DNA from: CAZPNX01 sp964518765
GTDB lineage: Bacteria > Edwardsbacteria > AC1 > EtOH8
NCBI GenBank assembly: GCA_964518765.1
Contig: CAZFJC010000007.1
Location: 1-64,000, forward strand
Length of the DNA: 64,000 nt
Direction: 5' to 3'
In this document: positions 7,223 to 15,499 of the stretch, piece after piece
Layout: the number at the start of each line of letters is the position of its first letter
Numbering within the stretch: the stretch's first letter is position 1
Notes under the pieces: model-generated
What the model was told of the DNA's origin: nothing
What the model saw: the letters and a program-made list of their open reading frames with translations, nothing else
Database searches by the model: none
Translations under genes and position numbers: made by a program

Positions 7223-7693
7223 ATGTTAAAAAGCATAAGAACCGACCAGGGCGGCTTCGCCTTGATGATGGTGGTGGGTGCCGTCATCCTCTTCATTGTC
7301 CTAGCCGCCTCCACCGCCTTCATGGTCTCCAAGCTGGGAAAGATGAGCTCGGGACAGGCCCGCTATTCGTCGGCCACCGACGCCGCCGACGCCGGCATCG
7401 AGCTGGCGGTGCTGGAGATAAACAACGCGGTCAACGAGGGCCGGGCGCCGGTCGCCAACCAGAACGTGAATATCGGGCGGTACACCACCCAGATTACCAT
7501 CACCCCCCAGGGGACCTGCGCCCTGCCCAGCGGCTCGCTGGAGATGGCCTCGGCCTATGAGGGCATCGGCGCCGGGGCCGGCTCCAGGGGAGTGGCCAGC
7601 TTCTTCCTGGTGCAGACCACGGCCAGCGCGCCCCCGGCCTCGGAGGCCGGCCGGCTGATGACCATGCGGCGGAAGTTGGTGGGAGGGGAGTAG
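7223..7693 (+). CDS. PilX-like minor pilin assembly protein
   Basis: A 156-residue protein. Its leader ends in DQGGFALMM, without the conserved Glu5 of classical pilins, which is the usual state for PilX/GspK-type proteins. The hydrophobic helix VVGAVILFIVLAASTAFMV is followed by ARYSSATDAADAGIELAVLEI, the conserved post-helix stretch of the PilX N-terminal family. The body is short. It sits between the PilW-like and PilY1-like genes, and its stop overlaps the ribosome site of the next gene. Confidence 0.8.
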   Translation: MLKSIRTDQGGFALMMVVGAVILFIVLAASTAFMVSKLGKMSSGQARYSSATDAADAGIELAVLEINNAVNEGRAPVANQNVNIGRYTTQITITPQGTCALPSGSLEMASAYEGIGAGAGSRGVASFFLVQTTASAPPASEAGRLMTMRRKLVGGE

Positions 7694-7746
7694 CCGACAT
7701 GAGAACGAAACATCGATCCAGCAACCTCAAGCTCGAGGATAAAGCC

Positions 7747-10700
7747 ATGAGATACCTCCTGATCGTCTTCATCATGCCGGCCGTGGTCTGCGGGGCCCTG
7801 GCCCAGACCATGCCCTGCCATGCGCCCTCGTTCGTGTCCGAGTCGGTCAAGCCGAATCTATTGATCGCCCTGGACAACTCCGGCTCCATGGGCGACGCCG
7901 CCTACTGGAGCAAGATCTACAGCGGCCGGGACACCCTGTGGCTGAAGAGCGGCACGCCGCCTCGCTACTACGGCTACTTCAACAATGACAGCAGCTACAA
8001 CTACTCGGGCGGGGTTTTCACCTCGGCGGCCGGGGGCACCTGGCCGGGCTGGCTTTTGAACTGGGCGGTGATGAGCCGGACCGACATCATGCGCAAGGTG
8101 CTGATAGGCGGCAAATTCAGCGCCGACAAGCTCGTCGCCCAGAACCGGGGAGGCTGGCAGAAGAGGTACTACCGCGACGGAAGTAACTACAACACCTTCA
8201 TAGTCACCGTCTCGGGCGGAGTGACCTACTTGCAGATAACCAGCTACGGGCTTAACCCGCCCATCAACGCCACCCTGTCAAGCTCCAAGGTCAACATCAC
8301 CGCCCCCCTGCCGTTCCGGGGGATTATACACCAGATCGCCGACAAGGACATGGACGGCAACTGGGACGACAACGCCCCGCGTTTCGGGCTCTGGCTCTAC
8401 AACAACGGGCAGGGCGACAAGACCCTGGAGGGCGGGGGTAGCAAGGCCAACAACGGAGGGCACATCAGCTCCTACATCAACGAGCCCACACTGACCGACA
8501 TGGTCAATGCCATTCAGAACACAGACCCCACCACCTGGACGCCCCTGGCCGAGAACCACTTCGAGATACTGCACTACTTCGCCCAGGCGACGCCCTACTA
8601 CTCCAACACCAACTACACCAAACAGCTGGGCGGGGTCAAGGATCCCTACTACGACAAGAACCTGAAGCAGATGATATGGTGCGCCAAGTCGTTCGTCCTG
8701 CTGCTGACCGACGGCGAGCCAACCCAGGACCGGATAATCCCTAATGACGACGGCACGTTGCCGAGTTGCAGCGGACTGCAGAACTACTGGAACGGCGAGA
8801 ACCAACCGCCCATCACCACTGGCGGCAGCAATGGCCGGGCCTGGCTGGACGACGTAGCCCTCTACGGCTACACCAACGACCTGCGGCCAGACCTGGCCGG
8901 GGACCAAACGGTTTCGCTCTATACCGTTTTCTGCTTCGGCAGGGGATCGGAGCTGCTGAAATCGGCCGCCAAGTGCGGGGCCTTCATCGACCGCAACGGC
9001 AATAAGAGGCCCGACCTGAAGTCCGAATGGGACATCGACGACGACAACGTGCCCGACGGCTACTTCGAGGCCGAGGACGGCTGGGAGCTGGAGGACGCCA
9101 TCATGCGGGCCATACTGGCCATCGTGGCCAGGGCGGCCTCGGGCACGGCCGTCTCCATCGTCTGCGGCTCCTCGGACGGCGAGGGCACGGTGCACCAGGC
9201 CTACTTCCAGCCGGCCCTCTACCAGGGCAGCGACGAGCTGCTGTGGAGCGGCTACCTGCGGGCCCTGTGGATCGACCGGGCGGGAAACCTGCGCGAGGAC
9301 ACCCACAGCGACGGCGTCATGCAGATGCAGGACGACGGCGGCGGCATCCACGGCGACTACGTGGTCCAGATGCACTTCGACCCGGCCACCAACGAGACCA
9401 AAGCCAGGCGTTATCGCGATCCAAACGGAAAGGGCAACCAGGCTCACTTCGTATTAGTCGACGAGAAGGGATTGGGCGAGTTGGCCGACGTCTGGAACGG
9501 CGGCAAGTGGCTATACAACAGCTCGGCCGCCAGCCGCAACATCAAAACCTTTGCCGACGCCGACGGCAACGGCTTGGTGAGCTCGGGCGAGATCAAGGAC
9601 CTGACCACGAGCAACGCAGCCACCCTTCGGAACTACCTGGGCGCCGCCAGCACCGCCCAGGCCGAGACCATCATTCAGTATGTGCGCGGGGTGGACTATG
9701 CCAATCTCAGGCCGCGGACCCTGGACGGCAAGGTCTGGAAGCTAGGAGACATCATCAACAGCTCGCCGGGGTACATCGGCAAGCCCACCGAGCGCTATGA
9801 CCAAATTTACGGCGACGCCAGCTACGCCGATTTCTACCAGGCGCACCGCTACCGCCGCAACCTGGTGGTGGTGGGGGCCAACGACGGCATGATCCACGCC
9901 TTCAACGCCGGGCGCTACGTGGCCAACCTGGACCCGACCTCGAACAACAAGGGGTACGTCGACCCCATCGGCCAGACGCTGGGCAAGGAGATGTGGGCCT
10001 ACGTGCCCAAGAACCTGCTGCCCCACCTGCGCTGGCTGCCCAAGACCAACTACTGCCACGTCTACTTTCAGGACCTGAAGATCAAGATCACCGACGTCCA
10101 GATATTCACCCCGGACGCCCTGCATCGGAACGGCTGGGGCACCATCATCATCGCCGGGATGAGACTGGGGGGCTACCCCATCACCGCCGGGGGCAGCACC
10201 TACCGTTCCTCCTACGTCTGCATCGACGTCACCGATCCGGACAACCCGGCGCCGCTGTGGGAGATCAACGTCCCCGACATGGGCTTCACCGTCTCCTACC
10301 CCTGCGTGGGCCGGGTGGGAGGCGAGTGGTACGCGGTGGCCGGCGGCGGCCCCACCACCTTCGACGGCACCAGCAGTCGCTACCCCAAGGTCTACATCAT
10401 GAACCTGCGCACCGGCCAGCTGGTGCGCTCCATCCAGACGGACGAGGACAGATGCGCCGTGGGCGATTGCATCTCGGTGGACATCAACCTTAACGGGCAG
10501 GCCGATGTCTTCTACTTCGGCACCTACGGCAGCTGGGGGGCGGCGGCCGGCAAGATGTACCGCCTGGTCACCTGCTCGAACTTCTACCCCGGGACCGAGC
10601 AGGCCGATCCCAACACCTGGACGCTGAACACCCTGATCGACATGGGCCGGCCCATCACCGCCGGTCCAGTGGCCGCCAAGGACGAGTTCAACAACTTCTG

Positions 10701-11331
10701 GGTTTACTTCGGGACTGGACGATTCTACGCCAGCGCCGACAAGACAGATCCCACCAATCAGTACATCGTTGGCATCAAGGACAACAAACTGGATACCACT
10801 CGAACCCTGGCCCAGCTGCGCGACGTCAGCAATATCGCGGTCAATGGCATCGACAGCGTCTCCTACAACGGGACCTCGGGGCCCTGGATCAACTGGCGTT
10901 CTTTCATGAACGACATGGCAGCCTACAAGGGCTGGTATCGAGTCCTGCCTGCTTTAGGCGACCTGGCCGAGAAGTCGCTCAACAAGCCGGTGATCATAGG
11001 CGGAGCGTTGTTGGCCAGCACCTTCATACCTTCGGATGACCCCTGTGCCGTGGGCGGCACTGGCTACCTCTATGCTCTGTATTATCTGACCGGCACCGCC
11101 TACTACGATCCCATCCTGGCCCGGGGCGACCCGGGGACCTCGGGGGTGGGCGCCAACGACAATCCGGTGAAGATCAACCTGGGCGCCGGCCAGCCCTCGG
11201 CTCCGTCGATACACATCAGCGCCACCGGCGAACGCACCTTCATCCAGACGCCCACCGGGGCCGTGGTCAGCGTGGGCACGGTCCTGCCCTACAGCGCCCG
11301 CAGCGGCAACCTGTTCTGGAAGCAGCCGTAA
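7747..11331 (+). CDS. PilY1-like pilus-tip protein with von Willebrand A domain
   Basis: A 1194-residue exported protein. The start at 7747 gives a signal peptide (MRYLLIVFIMPAVVCGALA) behind GAGGAT; an ATG at 7699 with a stronger GGAGGGGAG site would add 16 residues before it. A VWA-type domain begins at about residue 33 with the metal-site motif DNSGSMG and continues to LLLTDGEPTQD. EF-hand-like loops include DADGNGLVSSGE (around 9560). The C-terminal half, from RRNLVVVGANDGMIHAFNAG, is the beta-propeller typical of PilY1 C-termini, which bind calcium and control pilus extension and adhesion. It closes a fimT-pilV-pilW-pilX-pilY1 operon. Confidence 0.88.
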   Translation: MRYLLIVFIMPAVVCGALAQTMPCHAPSFVSESVKPNLLIALDNSGSMGDAAYWSKIYSGRDTLWLKSGTPPRYYGYFNNDSSYNYSGGVFTSAAGGTWPGWLLNWAVMSRTDIMRKVLIGGKFSADKLVAQNRGGWQKRYYRDGSNYNTFIVTVSGGVTYLQITSYGLNPPINATLSSSKVNITAPLPFRGIIHQIADKDMDGNWDDNAPRFGLWLYNNGQGDKTLEGGGSKANNGGHISSYINEPTLTDMVNAIQNTDPTTWTPLAENHFEILHYFAQATPYYSNTNYTKQLGGVKDPYYDKNLKQMIWCAKSFVLLLTDGEPTQDRIIPNDDGTLPSCSGLQNYWNGENQPPITTGGSNGRAWLDDVALYGYTNDLRPDLAGDQTVSLYTVFCFGRGSELLKSAAKCGAFIDRNGNKRPDLKSEWDIDDDNVPDGYFEAEDGWELEDAIMRAILAIVARAASGTAVSIVCGSSDGEGTVHQAYFQPALYQGSDELLWSGYLRALWIDRAGNLREDTHSDGVMQMQDDGGGIHGDYVVQMHFDPATNETKARRYRDPNGKGNQAHFVLVDEKGLGELADVWNGGKWLYNSSAASRNIKTFADADGNGLVSSGEIKDLTTSNAATLRNYLGAASTAQAETIIQYVRGVDYANLRPRTLDGKVWKLGDIINSSPGYIGKPTERYDQIYGDASYADFYQAHRYRRNLVVVGANDGMIHAFNAGRYVANLDPTSNNKGYVDPIGQTLGKEMWAYVPKNLLPHLRWLPKTNYCHVYFQDLKIKITDVQIFTPDALHRNGWGTIIIAGMRLGGYPITAGGSTYRSSYVCIDVTDPDNPAPLWEINVPDMGFTVSYPCVGRVGGEWYAVAGGGPTTFDGTSSRYPKVYIMNLRTGQLVRSIQTDEDRCAVGDCISVDINLNGQADVFYFGTYGSWGAAAGKMYRLVTCSNFYPGTEQADPNTWTLNTLIDMGRPITAGPVAAKDEFNNFWVYFGTGRFYASADKTDPTNQYIVGIKDNKLDTTRTLAQLRDVSNIAVNGIDSVSYNGTSGPWINWRSFMNDMAAYKGWYRVLPALGDLAEKSLNKPVIIGGALLASTFIPSDDPCAVGGTGYLYALYYLTGTAYYDPILARGDPGTSGVGANDNPVKINLGAGQPSAPSIHISATGERTFIQTPTGAVVSVGTVLPYSARSGNLFWKQP

Positions 11332-11355
11332 GACGTATCACGAGGAGATAGCGCA

Positions 11356-11718
11356 ATGAAGATCATCATCATCGCCGCCATCGTCATGCTGGTGGCCATC
11401 GTCGGGGCGGTGGCCCTGATGCGGGGTCCCGAGGACAACCCCGAGACCTACACCACCGAGGCCTATGTCATGGCGGTGGGCCAGAATTCCATCAATATCT
11501 GCGAGGAGGAGCACCCCATCAACCGGGCCACCCTCAAGGTCTATGACATCGACGGCAACCCGGTGGATCTGGGGGCGCTGACGCCGCCCTTCCAAGCCAT
11601 TCTAACCATGGGCTACCAGGGCGACCAGCCGGTCATCAAGGAGATCAGGGTCCAGATCCAGTACCGGATCAACGACCAGGGACGGGTGGAGGAGGAGCGG
11701 CGGGCCGATGTCATGTAA
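11356..11718 (+). CDS. Small membrane-anchored protein of unknown function
   Basis: A 120-residue protein not recognised by family. A hydrophobic N-terminal segment (IIIIAAIVMLVAIVGAVALM) is a signal anchor. The rest (about 25-120) is a short acidic domain, likely beta-rich, ending in charged residues. A GAGGAGA site precedes the ATG. It overlaps the next gene by 11 bases and follows the PilY1-like gene by 24, so it belongs to the pilin operon and its product probably sits with the pilus machinery. Confidence 0.7.
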   Translation: MKIIIIAAIVMLVAIVGAVALMRGPEDNPETYTTEAYVMAVGQNSINICEEEHPINRATLKVYDIDGNPVDLGALTPPFQAILTMGYQGDQPVIKEIRVQIQYRINDQGRVEEERRADVM

Positions 11719-12622
11719 CCCGGCCATGTCTCGAGTGACGGCTTCGGCCCTGGCCCTGGCCGCCACCCTCTCGTTCAGCGGCTGCGGCTCCGGAAGCAAG
11801 GATGCCAAGGGCGGCAACCAGCCCCCGGCCATCTCCAGCCTTCGCCTTCAGCCCGACCAGCCCAGCGTCGACGCCCAACTGACCCTGGAGATAAAGGGCT
11901 CGGATCCCGACGGCGACCTGGTTTTCTACCAGGTGGAATGGTCGGTGAACGGCCGGATCCTTCAATCGGGGCAGTCCCAGCAGCTTTCGACCCGGGGGCT
12001 CTCCCCGGGGGACCAGGTGTCAGCCAGGGTCCAGGCCTCGGATGGCTTGGCCCAAAGCGAGTGGTTGACCAGCGAGACTGTAGTCCTTTGGCCGAAATTG
12101 GCCAAGATCGACAGCCTGAACTTTGATCCCAGCCCGTTGACGGCCGGCCTGACCACCATCACCGCCTCGCCCCGGCTGTCGGTCTTTCCCAAGCCCGATC
12201 AGATGACCTTCGTCTACCGCTGGACCATCGACGGAAAGGCCCTCCGGGATTCGGGGGCGACATTGGTGGTTGCGCCCCTGCGGCAGGGGCAGAAGCTGGC
12301 GGTGGAGGCGGTGCCGGTGCTGGGCGCCAGCCGTGGCAGGCCGTTTCGGACTGAGGCCACGGTGGTGGCGCCGGCTCCAGTGGTGGGGGGCATCGAGTTC
12401 GAAGGACAGGACAGCCTGGTATACACCTACCGCATCCAAGCCAACGATCCAAGCTCGGAGCCGCTGAAGTTCTCCCTGGTATCCGGGCCGCCGGGCACCA
12501 TGATCGACCCCAATAGCGGCACCCTTACCATCCCTAAGGACGCCGCTGAGGGCGAGATCAAGGTGAGGGTGACCAACCGCAGCGGCAGCTGGGTGGAGAG
12601 AAAGGTGGAGCCGTCCCCTTGA
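11708..12622 (+). CDS. Lipoprotein with Ig/cadherin-like domains
   Basis: A 304-residue probable lipoprotein. The signal peptide ends with the lipobox-like FSGC (Cys26), followed by a Gly/Ser/Lys linker. The first domain (about 38-130) reads QPPAISSLRLQPDQPSVDAQ, then GSDPDGDLVFYQVEWSVNG, the pattern of PKD/Ig-like modules. The last part (about 225-300) has YRIQANDPSSEPLKFSLVSG and PPGTMIDPNSGTLTIP, a cadherin/dystroglycan-like 'Ig' motif. The ATG at 11708 follows a purine-rich GGAGGAGGAG at a rather long distance; an ATG at 11726 is possible. No catalytic motif is visible, so it is probably a structural envelope component co-expressed with the pilins. Confidence 0.75.
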   Translation: MSCNPAMSRVTASALALAATLSFSGCGSGSKDAKGGNQPPAISSLRLQPDQPSVDAQLTLEIKGSDPDGDLVFYQVEWSVNGRILQSGQSQQLSTRGLSPGDQVSARVQASDGLAQSEWLTSETVVLWPKLAKIDSLNFDPSPLTAGLTTITASPRLSVFPKPDQMTFVYRWTIDGKALRDSGATLVVAPLRQGQKLAVEAVPVLGASRGRPFRTEATVVAPAPVVGGIEFEGQDSLVYTYRIQANDPSSEPLKFSLVSGPPGTMIDPNSGTLTIPKDAAEGEIKVRVTNRSGSWVERKVEPSP

Positions 12623-13293
12623 TACCGTGGCTCCTGGCGGCCGGGCTTTTGGCGTCCGGGCCATACCACAACGCCAAGGGATACTCCGGCAAAGCCAGCA
12701 TTGACTTCGGCCGGGTCATCCCCGGCCATTCTTATTACTACCTAGCTTATTTCCGCAACGATGCCAAGGTGCCCTTGCGCCTGAGCGGGGATGCTGGCTG
12801 CGGCGGCTGTCCCCGGCTTTCCGTCCGCAGCGGCCGGCTGGCCCCGGGGGACTCGGTGGAGCTGAGCTTCACCGGCTCGGTCAAGAAAAACATGGCCGAT
12901 TCGCTGTTCCATGATGTGCTGCTGTACACCGACGACGGCAGCCGCCGGGGCCTTTGGATGTACCGGGTGAGATTCCAGTCAGGACGGCCAGGGCTGTTTG
13001 CTGCCAGGATGAAGCCGGTGGCTGTCGATCCAAATCCGGAGGGGTACCTGGAGGGATCGGTTTCATTGACCTCCAGATCAAGCCGAACGCTGACGGTGGC
13101 GCCCAAGGGAATGCCGCACGGGGTCAGATACCGCCCCGAGATCCCGGCAAAGCTTAAACCAGGACAGACGTTGAAGCTGACCTTCTGGGGGCCGCCGGAG
13201 TATTTCACCCGGCACCGCTCCATAACGCTGGAGGCGGCCCCGGTAGGCGGGGGCAGGACGGAGAGGATATCATTGCCCTTTTCCGATGATTGA
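12619..13293 (+). CDS. Exported DUF1573-like protein
   Basis: A 224-residue exported protein. It starts at a TTG whose last two bases form the start of the upstream TGA stop (TTGA overlap), suggesting translational coupling. A short signal segment (MIPWLLAAGLLASG) is followed by IDFGRVIPGHSYYYLAYFRN and DAGCGGCPRLSV, matching the general layout of DUF1573: a beta-sandwich with a Cys cluster after the 'fixed spacing' strand. Function of that family is not established. It follows the Ig-domain lipoprotein gene and precedes the PgpA-like gene. Confidence 0.65.
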   Translation: MIPWLLAAGLLASGPYHNAKGYSGKASIDFGRVIPGHSYYYLAYFRNDAKVPLRLSGDAGCGGCPRLSVRSGRLAPGDSVELSFTGSVKKNMADSLFHDVLLYTDDGSRRGLWMYRVRFQSGRPGLFAARMKPVAVDPNPEGYLEGSVSLTSRSSRTLTVAPKGMPHGVRYRPEIPAKLKPGQTLKLTFWGPPEYFTRHRSITLEAAPVGGGRTERISLPFSDD

Positions 13294-13341
13294 TCTCGGC
13301 GTAGGATTGATTGATGACAGTTGTTGGATAGGTGCCCAGCG

Positions 13342-14376
13342 ATGCATATCGAGATACGATTTGACAGGGATAAGATCAGGGACAATACCCTGGGAGCTTT
13401 GGCCACCGGCCTGTTTTCCGGCTTCTCGCCCTTTTTCCCGGGCCTGGCCGCCAGTCTGGCCGGGGCGGCCGCCTGGTGGCTGTTGGCGTCTTTAAAGCAC
13501 GGCCTTCAGCTGTTCCTGGTCTGCCTGCTGTTCGCCCTGGGATGGTATGCGGCCCGTGAGGCCCAGGGCTGGTGGGGGACGGATGACCGACGCATCGTCA
13601 TCGGCGATTTTGCCGGCATGTGGCTGGCCTTGGCCACCTTTTCCCAGAACCCCTGGCTTTGGCTAATAGGGCTGGTGATATACCGACTGGTGGATGCTGT
13701 CAAGTTCTATCCGGCGCTTCATTGCCGGGAGCTGGGGCTGGGTTGGGGGTTAATGTTCGAGAAGGCCGTAGCCGGGGCCTACACCGGAATCCTGCTGACG
13801 GTGGCTGGCCTCTTCTTCTCCAGTTTCCCCTCCTACGGCCTGCTTCTGGCCAGGGCCGGTTTCTATCTGACCGTGATCGCGGCCGCGGCGGCCTGCCATG
13901 TTTACGGGTCGAACCGTGGCGGCCTGGCGATAATTTCGATCGCCCTGAGTTGCCTGCTGTTCTGGCTGTTGGCCCCGGCCGATCCCTGGGCTCAATTAGT
14001 TATTTTGTTGATCTCAGCCGCCTGTCTGGCCGCCGCCTTAAGATTTCTGGCCGGCATCCCCTGGGTGATGGCCGCGGCCGATTACGCGCTGCTGGCCTGG
14101 GGCTGCTGGGCAAGCCTGTGGTTTCTGCCAAAGGCCGGCCTTATCATCCTGATCGGCGCCCTGTTTATGGCCCTTTTCAGGCACATCAGACCGTATCCTA
14201 TGAACTACCTGCCTAACTGGGGGCTGGAGGCCTCGATGATCCTTCCTAACGCCATAGCCGCCATATACTCAGGGGTGATTCTGCAGGTGGGTTTGATGTT
14301 TTTCGGGGAGAGCGACAGAGGATTTATCAAGTATGCCGTAATCGGTATCTTAAGACTTTTCAATATAAGGGGATAG
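13342..14376 (+). CDS. PgpA-like polytopic membrane protein, duplicated and degenerate
   Basis: A 344-residue membrane protein with about ten hydrophobic segments. Its first half resembles phosphatidylglycerophosphatase A: GLFSGFSPFFPGLAASLAG matches the PgpA start, then VIGDFAGMWLAL and LGLGWGLMFEKAVAGAYTG match the conserved loops. However, the acidic catalytic positions differ: DE is GD in the first loop and DD is EK in the second. The second half ends in NYLPNWGLEASMILPNAIAA, which looks like a repeat of the same loop. It may therefore be a non-catalytic duplicate. The ATG at 13342 is preferred over the upstream TTG at 13321. A strong terminator follows. Confidence 0.6.
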   Translation: MHIEIRFDRDKIRDNTLGALATGLFSGFSPFFPGLAASLAGAAAWWLLASLKHGLQLFLVCLLFALGWYAAREAQGWWGTDDRRIVIGDFAGMWLALATFSQNPWLWLIGLVIYRLVDAVKFYPALHCRELGLGWGLMFEKAVAGAYTGILLTVAGLFFSSFPSYGLLLARAGFYLTVIAAAAACHVYGSNRGGLAIISIALSCLLFWLLAPADPWAQLVILLISAACLAAALRFLAGIPWVMAAADYALLAWGCWASLWFLPKAGLIILIGALFMALFRHIRPYPMNYLPNWGLEASMILPNAIAAIYSGVILQVGLMFFGESDRGFIKYAVIGILRLFNIRG

Positions 14377-14411
14377 AAATTTGTTTCCATAAAGCTCGCT
14401 AGTTTTCGCAT

Positions 14412-14448
14412 AAAGCGGGCCCAGGTTTTCCTGGGCCCGCTTTATTAT
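14412..14448. terminator. Rho-independent terminator
   Basis: AAAGCGGGCCCAGG (14412-14425), loop TTTT, CCTGGGCCCGCTTT (14430-14443), then ATTATT. A perfect 14-bp stem that ends the first pilin operon. Confidence 0.9.
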
Positions 14449-14554
14449 TCAAAGGTATAAGCTGTTACTTAAGGGTAATATTATTTTTTACGAAAACAGA
14501 GGAATAATTATACCAAGGCATTGTATAGCAAAGAGTTAAAATTATATTTATGGC

Positions 14555-14570
14555 TGGCAAGATATTTGCA
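14555..14570 (+). promoter_or_regulatory. Sigma-54 (-24/-12) promoter of the second pilin operon
   Basis: TGGCAAGATATTTGCA matches the sigma-54 consensus (TGGCACG, four free bases, TTGCA) at 11 of 12 fixed positions, with GG at 14556-14557 and GC at 14568-14569 exactly 10 bases apart. Transcription would start near 14581, giving an 18-base leader that contains the GGGAGA ribosome site of the gene at 14599. A candidate activator is encoded at 2614-4854. Confidence 0.75.
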
Positions 14571-14598
14571 TATAATATAGGATAGGGAGATAATAAGT

Positions 14599-15060
14599 AT
14601 GAAAAAACTAGATGGTTTTTCGCTCATCGAGCTGATGACGGTGATAATAATCATCGGCATCATGGTGGGGATTGCGGTTCCGGCTTTGACCAGGAACCTG
14701 CCATACCGCAGGCTTGTCGACGGCAGAAGCCAGGTTAAAAGCGACCTGTCGCTCATGAGACAGAAATCCCTGGTCGAGTCAAGAAGCTATGGCGCGGCCA
14801 CCATGGCGGCCAACACCAACCAGTACATACTGTTCGAGGATGTCGACGGTGACGGGGCATACAACTCGGCTTCCGACAGGACAATTTCGGTCAAGAATCT
14901 TCCAACCCGCATTAACTTTGTGGTGGCTTCCAACCAGGCCCTAACCTTCCTGCGAACCGGAATACTTAACGGTGGATTAACCACTAACATCCTGCTGCAG
15001 AACGACAGGAACCAGCAGCTCTCACTGACGGTAATGCTTTCCGGGATAGTGGTAGACTAG
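14599..15060 (+). CDS. Prepilin-like protein, GspH/FimT type (second operon)
   Basis: A 153-residue pseudopilin. The short leader MKKLDG is cleaved before FSLIE, giving Glu5. The helix ELMTVIIIIGIMVGIAVPAL is followed by DGRSQVKSDLSLMRQKSL. A DVDGDGAYNSASD loop in the globular part resembles a calcium-binding or FimT-style turn. It is the first gene after a near-consensus sigma-54 promoter and heads a second fimT-pilV-pilW-pilX-like set. It differs clearly from the FimT-like protein at 5211, so the operons are not a recent duplication. Confidence 0.87.
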   Translation: MKKLDGFSLIELMTVIIIIGIMVGIAVPALTRNLPYRRLVDGRSQVKSDLSLMRQKSLVESRSYGAATMAANTNQYILFEDVDGDGAYNSASDRTISVKNLPTRINFVVASNQALTFLRTGILNGGLTTNILLQNDRNQQLSLTVMLSGIVVD

Positions 15061-15092
15061 AACAATAAAAGGCAGAAAATAAAGGTGACGCC

Positions 15093-15467
15093 ATGAAGGA
15101 CCAGAAAGGTTTCTCGCTGCTGGAACTTATTATCTCCTGCACCATGCTGGGGTTCGTCATCATGGGGCTGGCCATGGTCTTTCCAGCCGCCACCCAGTCG
15201 GTGACCAACGGCCGCATCTACACCCGGGCTATCAACCTGGCCCAGGAGCGCTTGCAGGAGTTCGAACGCATCCAGCCTACCTCTCCGAATTCCGGCCTGA
15301 TAGCAGCCGGAAACCACGGCCCAGAGACGGTCGACATCTACACCCGGGAATGGAACGTAGTCCGCAACTCCCCGCTTCCCAACATGAGGACGGTGACGAT
15401 GTTGGTCTCCTGGAGCACCGGGGCCTCGGTGGATACGGTCACGGTGATAACCTATCTGGACCGCTGA
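15093..15467 (+). CDS. Prepilin-like protein, PilV/GspI type (second operon)
   Basis: A 124-residue pseudopilin with the signal KDQKG|FSLLE and the helix ELIISCTMLGFVIMGLAMVF. The stretch YTRAINLAQERLQEFERIQP is the typical PilV/GspI region after the helix (AxxLAxxxLE). The C-terminal part is a compact beta domain ending MLVSWSTG...ITYLDR, as in PilV. The next gene starts 32 bases after its stop. Confidence 0.85.
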   Translation: MKDQKGFSLLELIISCTMLGFVIMGLAMVFPAATQSVTNGRIYTRAINLAQERLQEFERIQPTSPNSGLIAAGNHGPETVDIYTREWNVVRNSPLPNMRTVTMLVSWSTGASVDTVTVITYLDR

Positions 15468-15499
15468 CCGATGGAAAAATGTATGTAGGAGAAAGGGCC

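Noticed and set aside
8278..9447. A 389-residue open frame on the minus strand inside the PilY1-like gene
   Set aside because: Same reason: antisense to a well-supported gene, with Val/Gly-rich composition and no domain.
13342..14376. Calling this gene a functional phosphatidylglycerophosphatase A
   Set aside because: The overall loops match, but the catalytic acidic residues are replaced and the protein is about twice the usual length.
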